Assembly: GCA_033297075.1 (NCBI GenBank)
Contig: MU858077.1
Location: forward strand, 62,001 to 126,000
Reading direction: 5' to 3'
DNA from: Rhypophila decipiens
Lineage: Eukaryota > Ascomycota > Sordariomycetes > Sordariales > Naviculisporaceae
Length of the DNA: 64,000 bases
The translations under genes were made by a program, and so were the position numbers. The notes beneath the pieces were generated by a model. It saw only the letters and a program-made list of their open reading frames with translations, was not told where the DNA came from and did not search any database. Of the stretch, positions 57,884 through 64,000 are shown piece after piece (positions within the stretch are counted from its first letter, which is position 1; the number at the start of each line of letters is the position of its first letter).

Positions 57884-57980
57884 TAGTATTTTCCTTGCAA
57901 CACACCCTGGTCTCTGTTCTAGGCCTGCCTTGCTGCTCCTCTCGTTTGGAGCAATCCTGCGGTTAACCGTTAGCCTATCC

Positions 57981-58020
57981 GTACTGTACTGTACCCAGGT
58001 ATGTACTGTACTACTGTACG
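57981..58020. repeat. Double GTACTGTAC array
   Basis: GTACTGTACTGTAC at 57981..57994 followed by GTACTGTACTACTGTACG at 58003..58020. This is the densest occurrence of the short repeat in the window. Confidence 0.78.
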
Positions 58021-58699
58021 TCCATCTTCATGCTTGTCCACTATGCTTCACCGAAAGCACCTATTTGGGGCAGCAGTATGGATTGGGTAACCCAACATGA
58101 CGGTATGCCAACTGGGCACAAGCAATCTCATCAATACTACTTATCGCTGACAGCCGATGGGCGCGTCTGGGGAATAACCGCTGTCCGCTACCACTACGGC
58201 TGCATCCATTTCCCAACCGTTCCACTGGTATCATCATCTCATGCATGGACCTTGTGTAAGTTACCCGCGTTGATGATCTGGATCTCATTCTCATTGGAGA
58301 GCAGCGTCATGTCGTTGGTTCTTTGTCTTGCAAATATGAATCTTATATCTACAATCGGGTACCGAACAATTGGGACAAGACACATGAATGGGAGGACGAA
58401 ATTACGAATAGGGCATGTTGACTGGTTGGTACTCCGTACTCTGTACGACTCCCCGGTTATGCACGTATCAGACACGATGCCAGTGCCTCCTGTTGACATT
58501 ACCCCTCTACACTACAGGGCTGACCCGCATTACACCAAACGTACTTGGCATTATAAGCATGCCTGCCGGTGTGCGGCAGGATTCGAGCTCAAAAAGACCG
58601 AGCACCTCGCACTCGCAAAAGCCAAGAGAGTCCCATTAGGTATCTATCTACGGATACGCAGGTAAAGGAGAAAGCCAGCAAACGAATGCGAAAAAGAAA

Positions 58700-58737
58700 T
58701 CCTGCCTCAGTCCTCCTCCAGTCCTCCTCCAGTCCTC
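58700..58737 (+). repeat. Short CAGTCCTCCTC tandem repeat
   Basis: About three tandem copies of an 11-bp CAGTCCTCCTC unit just downstream of the rejected 58030-58665 frame. A minor sequence with no assigned role. Confidence 0.6.
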
Positions 58738-59024
58738 CCCGAGGCGATACTACCGTTTATTACCGGTACGCTAAAGAATGTGTCTACCTAGAGCTAATCT
58801 CCGCAGATGCTGCTTCTTATATAAAGCAGATGTCCATCTGCCAAGCCAAACCCCACCACTATGGCCCCCGTTTAATCCAAAGGATTCCTGGATACAACCG
58901 TCACGATGCCGGTTCACTGATATCTTTGAGAAAGCAACGTCTCCGAACTGGATAATGGACCGGGCTCCGAACCCGGACATAAGGTAGGTATAAACCGGCC
59001 GCGTGTCTGGCAATTTCCCCTGAA

Positions 59025-59948
59025 CTATATCTCCCTACTCAGCTCCTGCACCAGCTCGGCAATCCTGAGTGACACCTCGGTCGACCTAGGAATATCATGG
59101 CCCCCCCCGTGATCGTACATCTTGCGTCTATCACAAAAATACGCCAGCTGCATGCTAGCCGGCCACCTGGGGTCTTTGGCGCCATAGATGTGCAGCGTGG
59201 GGATCTGGATCCTCAGGTCCCGTGGTATCCCCGTGTCCGAAAAGTCCAGGCCAAAGACATCCCTTTCGTCGGGCAGCACCTCGGGATCGTGCAACAGTCC
59301 CGTGGTATCATTCCAAAGCCCCATGCCGGGCTTGATCTGATCCAGATTGGCAGCTAGCTTAGTCAACGCCCCAGCCTTGGCCTTCATGATGGCTACCGTC
59401 TGGTCATTGATATCGTGAGCTCGTTGGGAGACGGGGATGGCGAGGTCTTCCAGCACGCCCAGGGGCAACCCCCCGCAGGTGAAGATTGCGCATTTGAACG
59501 GGAGTGGCTCGGAGGGTGTCTCTCGGTAGTGGTACAAGAGAAAGCTTGCGATGAGGGAGCAGCCCTGGGAAAAGCCGATTATGGCGTCGTAGGGCCCGTG
59601 TTCGTCAATGTAGTCGATCAGCCACTTGTGAGAGCCCCGGATGCCGTTGATGGTTGCCTTGGGCCACCAGGTGTAGTGGCCTGATTCGAAGAGGACCTTT
59701 ATGCCCGGGGCTGGTGCGCAGTGGAAGGGCGCGTCGACAAAGTCGAAGCTGTAGGATGGGGGGAGCTTGGAGCGGAACGCCACTGGAGCCAGCATAGCAT
59801 AGCATTATGTTAGTGAGTGAGGTTGCTTGGACAAAGGGGCGAGTTTGTCATGTGTGTGTGTGTGTGTGTGAATGGTTTCATACGGACCAGTTTGTGACTT
59901 CATTATCGATGCGCTCGTCCCATGTCCGTGGAGCCCTAGGATTCTCAT
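59025..59948 (-). CDS. FSH1-family serine hydrolase (alpha/beta hydrolase)
   Basis: Alpha/beta hydrolase of the FSH1 / OVCA2 family. Complement of exons 59888..59948 and 59025..59782 gives 272 aa, with a 105-nt intron. Exon 1 encodes the family start MRILGLHGHGTSASIMKSQT, and in-frame joining yields QTVAFRSKLPPSYSFDFVDAP, as in other FSH proteins. This requires a weak donor (GTCCGT at 59887 down). A better-looking GTATGA donor four bases downstream would break the frame. The catalytic triad is Ser92 in GFSQG, Asp224 in AKDPRWPAS and His249 in GGGHDIP. The HGHG-containing loop forms the oxyanion region. Members act as general esterases or in fungal secondary metabolism, but no synthase genes are nearby. 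Substrate unknown. Confidence 0.9.
59851..59870. repeat. (TG)10 microsatellite in the FSH gene intron
   Basis: Ten uninterrupted TG units inside the only intron of the FSH hydrolase gene, close to the donor side. Length variation here would alter intron length but not the protein. Confidence 0.92.
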
Positions 59949-61722
59949 ATTGGAATCCTCCCTGCTGCTTTTGAGATGGGGTTGTAATGGGTTGACGGGC
60001 GGCTAGGACAGCCAATCACTCACTCAAACTTGTGCGCAAGGTATGTTTTGTGTTGGTCAAGTCGTAATCGTCGTGGAAGATACAAAAGTGAGGTAAAGCG
60101 GTCGAGTTGAGGGATGATGATATCAAGTCGGTTTTGTGATTTCACCAAGAGGCTCTTGGCAATCAATCTCAGAATGACATGTCCAGACAGGTACCTGGGC
60201 AACTTGCGAGAGTCACGAGCCGTCGATGAGAGTCGCTTGGGTTGGTTAGAGACAGAGCCCGCCCGCACGTTTCGGGGGTCCGGCTTGGAGACAGTCCGGA
60301 GCTGAAAAAGATGCCGTCCCTGCTGCTTCCTCTCCCGCTCTTCTCGTACGTGCCTTGGTCGAATTAGTATCAACCGGACGCAGCGGGCCCGATTCGGAAT
60401 CCGTGTTCCATGACAATGTCTTGATTTGAAGTGCAGGGAGCTGAGAGCCAGATGGGAGAGAACATGACCAACAACACGGTAGTGCATGAGTATGAGGGTT
60501 CTAGAATTGGTCTTCCTTTCACTCTCTGACTCTTCTGACGGATCACAGTCCCAATCCTGCAGCAAACCTTGATCAATCGAGTAATGTGTACGGATATGAG
60601 CAGACCGACAACCTCCAAGCCACAGCACCCATCTCTCCACTACCTACCTGCAAACCTTTTCTGATTCCAACCAGGAGGAATATATACAAGTTACGGTCCA
60701 TAGTTATCAACAAAACGTCACAAAAAATACTTTCACCCAGCGTTTGAGACCTAGCGAGTTTATAGATGAAGAAATACCCTACGACTTTCCGCAATCCTTG
60801 TTGCATTCGTTGCATTGTCTGGGGCCAAGAGTAGGAATCGAGGCAGGCAGGAACATAGGAAGGAAACGAAGAAGGCAGGGCAGATGGAGGCTATTTATAC
60901 AGACGGGACTCAGCACGTAATAGTGGGAATACAAGAGTATTATTTACATAATTATCTATCTCATTCTAAAACTAATTAACTAAATTATGCAGGTAGGCTG
61001 TCTTTTTTGTGTATTTCCTTTTTGTAATATCATGCCGTCATCTCGTTCGTAAACTCATACATGCGTAAGATCAAAGGCCGTTCGTACAGGAAACTGCTCT
61101 TGAAAAGACTGGAGTGACTGGATACCCCCTTATAAAAGGTCAAAAGATACTAGTAACCCCCCTATTCCTCCCCTCATTTCCAGAGACTTTGCTCCCTGTT
61201 TCATCCATTCTCACATCTCGTCTTTCTCATCACCTCGTCACCTCGTCACCTCATCTTCCTCAGTTCGTCCAGCTTGCGTATCTTGACTCCTGCGATTTCA
61301 TCCTTTGGCCCGCCGCCTAGCCATTTTGACAAAGTTATTTCCAGGTTGATGAAACTGTTTTGTTGTGTTGTTTGGGGATATCACAAGTAAATGGAAAGAA
61401 AAGAAAAGAAAAAGAGAATAATCGCCGAAAACGATACAGCAACGAGCAGGAAAAAAAAGCGAAGAGACGCACGCTAATAGACGCCATAACATGAAAGAAA
61501 GAAAAATAGAACGAAAGAGAAAAGAGGAGATGGTAAGACAATGTAACCTCTGGTAATAGACAGAGCGTGGCTGAATGAAAAAAAAGGTCGTTTGGTTGGT
61601 TCTTTGAGAAAGGGGCGCGCAATGTCTAGTGGTGAGGTACGGGATGTCGTTTGTACCTGTCTGCCTGCCCCTTTTCCCGCTCCGTCTTTTGTTTTTGTCT
61701 TGTTTGTCCTTGTATCCATCAT
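59949..61722. other. 1.77-kb intergenic region (FSH upstream / poly-Gly gene 3' region)
   Basis: Promoter of the FSH gene and 3' flank of the poly-glycine protein gene. A 206-codon frame at 60020..60640 lacks protein character and lies within the FSH upstream region. Short tandem CACCTCGT units occur near 61225-61250, and a purine-rich AAAGAAAAGAAAAG tract near 61393-61413 would be a pyrimidine-rich stretch of the minus-strand 3' untranslated region. No RNA gene is seen. Confidence 0.5.
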
Positions 61723-62868
61723 TTACTTTCTCCTCTTCCCACCACCACCGCCACCACCGCCACCACCGCCACCACCGCCACCACCGCCACCACCGCCAGT
61801 CCTCGCCCGGCCTCCTTTTCCTGATCCAGTCTTGCCAATACTATCCATAGGAGCATGCTTGACCAACCCGCCAATAGCCATCTGCGTGACCTGGCGCATC
61901 ATGGTGTGCCGGATCCCGCCCTTGCGATTGGGATGCCTCTGCTCCATAAACGTGTCCACCGCGGCGGCGCTCAAAGCAGCAGCGGCGACTTTGGGAGCCT
62001 TGCCGTTGGGTCCTATCCACGGGGACGGGTCATCTCGGAGTTTGAGGGCAGCCATCGCGCCTGCCTCGGCCGCGCACTGGGCTGCGCGGAAGAAGACCTC
62101 TTTTGGCGACCGCTTCTCTGGTGCTTGGTCGCGGGGGGATTTGATGTTTAGCTTTTTGAGGGGGTTTCTATTATGGGATGGAGAGCGGGAGCGGGAGCGG
62201 GATTGTGAGCCGGTGAGTTTGGATGCTACGGCTGGGAGGGAGAGGGACCGGAGACGGTTTAGGGGCCCGCGTTTGGGGGGAGCTGTTGAGCGGGATGGGC
62301 GAGATGCTGAGGGGGGGTAGTATCTCTCGCTGTTTGTTGGTTTCTGTCTGGGTTGTTTTGAAGAGGCTGTGGATTTGCGGCGGTGTCGATGGCCGCCGCC
62401 GTAGTGGTGGTAGCTGCTTAGGGAGGAGTCGGTGGATGAGGATCTGGATGAGGACGGTGAAGAGGTGACGGATGATTTTGATGACGCCCGCGAGCCATAG
62501 CCGCGGCGGTGGTGTCTGTCGAGAGACTGTGTGGGGCGGGATCGAGCTCGTCCTCGTCCTCGTTCCAGATCCGCGTCGTCTCGTGGGTCGTGATATCTGC
62601 TGGTACTGGCATGTCTGGGACGGTGGTATGAGTCCCGTGACGAAGGCCGGTATTTCTCACCATCATGATGTTTTGGGTGGTGATGTGCTGATTCCGCTCG
62701 TCGCTGGCGGTTGTAACCATCATCGTAGCCGTGGCCCGTGTGTGATGAACGACGGCCCCGGTCTTGAAAGTAGTCGGCTGCTTCGGCGTCGTCTAAACTT
62801 GGGGCGTAGGTTCGCCTTGGGGGCGGAGGCAGAGACGAGCTCACGCGCCTTGGTAGAGGCCTTGGCAT
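61723..62868 (-). CDS. Low-complexity basic protein with poly-glycine tail, conserved C-terminal helical region
   Basis: Single exon, 381 aa, of unknown function. Residues 1-250 are disordered and rich in Arg, Ser, His and Tyr, with repeated RSRSRS, SSSRSSS and HH stretches. Residues about 250-350 form the only globular-looking part: RSPKEVFFRAAQCAAEAGAM, LKLRDDPSPWIGPNGKAPKV, AAAALSAAAVDTFMEQRHPN and HTMMRQVTQMAIGGLV. This Ala-rich helical block resembles conserved tails of uncharacterised fungal proteins (DUF3824-like), an assignment I cannot confirm. After RARTGGG comes an uninterrupted run of about 25 Gly encoded by a CCACCACCG minisatellite, then KRRK and stop. The upstream frame has no better start. 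The RS-rich composition suggests, but does not show, a nuclear or RNA-related protein. Confidence 0.8.
   Translation of the reverse strand: MPRPLPRRVSSSLPPPPRRTYAPSLDDAEAADYFQDRGRRSSHTGHGYDDGYNRQRRAESAHHHPKHHDGEKYRPSSRDSYHRPRHASTSRYHDPRDDADLERGRGRARSRPTQSLDRHHRRGYGSRASSKSSVTSSPSSSRSSSTDSSLSSYHHYGGGHRHRRKSTASSKQPRQKPTNSERYYPPSASRPSRSTAPPKRGPLNRLRSLSLPAVASKLTGSQSRSRSRSPSHNRNPLKKLNIKSPRDQAPEKRSPKEVFFRAAQCAAEAGAMAALKLRDDPSPWIGPNGKAPKVAAAALSAAAVDTFMEQRHPNRKGGIRHTMMRQVTQMAIGGLVKHAPMDSIGKTGSGKGGRARTGGGGGGGGGGGGGGGGGGGGKRRK
61739..61798. repeat. CCACCACCG minisatellite (about six 9-bp units)
   Basis: A nearly perfect tandem array of CCACCACCG within the coding frame of the minus-strand gene. It reads as GGT/GGC codons and encodes only glycine. 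Changes of whole units would keep the frame. Confidence 0.92.
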
Positions 62869-64000
62869 GTTGTATTTTCTTCTCCTCGGGTGAGTAAAGG
62901 GGTATTTGTTTTGATTGCTCTGATACTGCTATCTAATCCAGATAGCAGTCTGAACTCGACTGACGAGATATCACGACAAAGTGTAATGGATGCTGACCAA
63001 GACAAAAGAGGAAAATGTCTTTCTCGTAGAGTTGAAGAACGGTGTGGCTTGCCTGATCTACTAGAACTAGGGTTCTGGCAATTCTTGTTGTCTACAGGAA
63101 AATCATGTACAGAGGAGGGCCAAGAAGGAGGGGGAGACGATCGGCATAGGGGTCTTAATATCTCGATTCTTGGTCTTTTCTTGGACATCAAAACGGACGC
63201 TTCTCTTGCCGTCGGTGCTACCAATCTCAACAGGGGACTGGTCTAGACCCCGACGCCTGGGCAGAGACTGGGTGTGAAGGACCCGTGAAACTGGTATTCA
63301 AAAGCCATAGAAACAAAGTACATGGACAGTTAGAATCTTGCCAGCCAGTGTCTTCAGAAGTGGCTTGCACAAATGCGTGGGAATCTCCAGCCGAAAAAGC
63401 TGTCGTGGTGAGGAACTCGTCACTCTGCCGCCGATCTCTTGATCTGATTGGTCGGCGCGGAAGCCATCGTCCAAACTTGACGATGCATGAAGGGTTCTGG
63501 ACGCACATGATATCATTGTGCATTGTGGGGCACCAATAGCAATGATCTTCAAACTGGTGGAAGAAGGCAGGCCTGGCAGGGAAGCTGGCACGGTTGGGTG
63601 TGAGGTCTCGGCAATTTTCTACGGGAATAAATTCACCACATCAGACTGTAAGAACCGCTCGGCTCGTCATGATCAGATAACGGCCCCTATAAGTCTCGAC
63701 TTTTAAGATGCACCACAGCTGCGGCACCACATAGCTCACCGCACATTTGACATCACAGCACCCCAAGAGCCCCATTCTTGCCGTGTCGAGCAAGGAGCTG
63801 ATAGGCTATAGACCATCAATCGTATCGTATAATTAAGGAAATACCTATGTAAGAGTAGCCATGTTTACCGGAACACATGTCAACCGAGCCATCCGTCATT
63901 ATCATTACCTTCCTCCAGTTGATCTCGTATACTATCGTAACAGAAACATAAAACATAAAACACGTACACTGTATGATACTAGGGCGTCTAGCCTATTTAT
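62869..64000. other. 1.13-kb upstream region to the window edge
   Basis: Promoter side of the poly-Gly protein gene and unassigned sequence to the end. Open frames at 62890-63246 and 63227-63539 on both strands have no recognisable domains or splice partners, so none is called. A neighbouring gene may begin beyond the window. Confidence 0.45.

Larger units (their letters stand above)
56623..59024. other. 2.4-kb gene-poor interval upstream of the Zn2Cys6 gene
   Basis: This contains the promoter of the Zn2Cys6 gene and the 3' flank of the FSH hydrolase gene. It holds short dispersed repeats: TACTCCGTA at 57402..57410 and 58430..58438, TACGGAGTAC at 57874..57883, and GTACTGTAC arrays at 57531, 57981 and 58003. 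A 211-codon open frame at 58030..58665 has an unstructured composition and spans these repeats, so I do not call it a gene. The region around 58705-58740 has tandem CAGTCCTCCTC units. Confidence 0.55.

Noticed and set aside
58030..58665. A 211-codon plus-strand frame in the repeat-rich interval
   Set aside because: It spans the short repeats, has no domain, signal peptide or splice partner, and has an odd composition (many Tyr, His and Ser in no pattern). I treat it as chance.
60020..60640. A 206-codon minus-strand frame upstream of the FSH gene
   Set aside because: It lies in the likely promoter, and the predicted protein is a mixture of Arg/His/Leu with no conserved motif.
62890..63246. 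A 118-codon frame upstream of the poly-Gly gene
   Set aside because: No recognisable motif or conservation signal, and it starts within the likely promoter.

Overview
The window is nuclear DNA from a filamentous ascomycete (Pezizomycotina, most likely a sordariomycete). The evidence is the protein set, short introns (mostly 55-110 nt) with GTRNGT donors and CTAAC/CTAAT-like branch sites, about one gene per 3.5 kb, eukaryotic tRNA genes including one with an intron, and no operon structure. The species cannot be named from the sequence alone. I see 18 protein-coding genes (one weak), two tRNA genes, several simple repeats and no transposon, CRISPR array, viral sequence or biosynthetic megasynthase.

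Layout. 0-13.4 kb: STU1/CLASP microtubule-stabilising protein (+), a 4.4-kb gene-free interval, a two-LIM RhoGAP of the Rga type (+), and the rRNA-processing factor FYV7 (-). 13.4-26.6 kb: an Atos-family protein (+), tRNA-Val(CAC) (-), a large mitochondrial PPR protein (-) and SRP68 (+). 26.6-36.7 kb: mitochondrial Hsp70 SSC1 (-) divergent from a DUF2415 WD-like protein (+), L-2-hydroxyglutarate dehydrogenase (-), and a divergent coiled-coil protein of unknown function (+). 36.7-50.8 kb: a gene-free interval, a PH-domain-like Ser/Pro-rich protein (+), eIF3g/TIF35 (+), a weak small basic gene (-) and the phosphatidylethanolamine N-methyltransferase CHO2 (+). 51.4-64 kb: intron-containing tRNA-Gln(TTG) (-), the 2-oxoglutarate-dependent xanthine dioxygenase xanA (-), a Zn2Cys6 transcription factor (-), an FSH1-type serine hydrolase (-) and a low-complexity protein with a poly-glycine tail encoded by a minisatellite (-).

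Most genes are core housekeeping functions (cytoskeleton, polarity, ribosome biogenesis, protein targeting and import, translation initiation, phospholipid synthesis, organelle expression) with no common pathway. The accessory part is 52-60 kb, where xanA, a Zn2Cys6 regulator and an FSH hydrolase lie on one strand in sparse DNA with short GTACTGTAC and TACGGAGTA repeats. GATA-type sites and a CGG direct repeat lie upstream of xanA, consistent with nitrogen-regulated purine use. I found no clear candidate for an undescribed biological system. The best leads are that 52-60 kb segment, a telomere-like TTAGGG element in the SSC1/DUF2415 shared promoter, tandem donor sites in the FSH gene, and the expandable poly-glycine tail.

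Splice sites were placed by reading frame, family conservation and GT-AG rules, without transcript data. Gene spans run from start to stop codon; exon coordinates are in the evidence.
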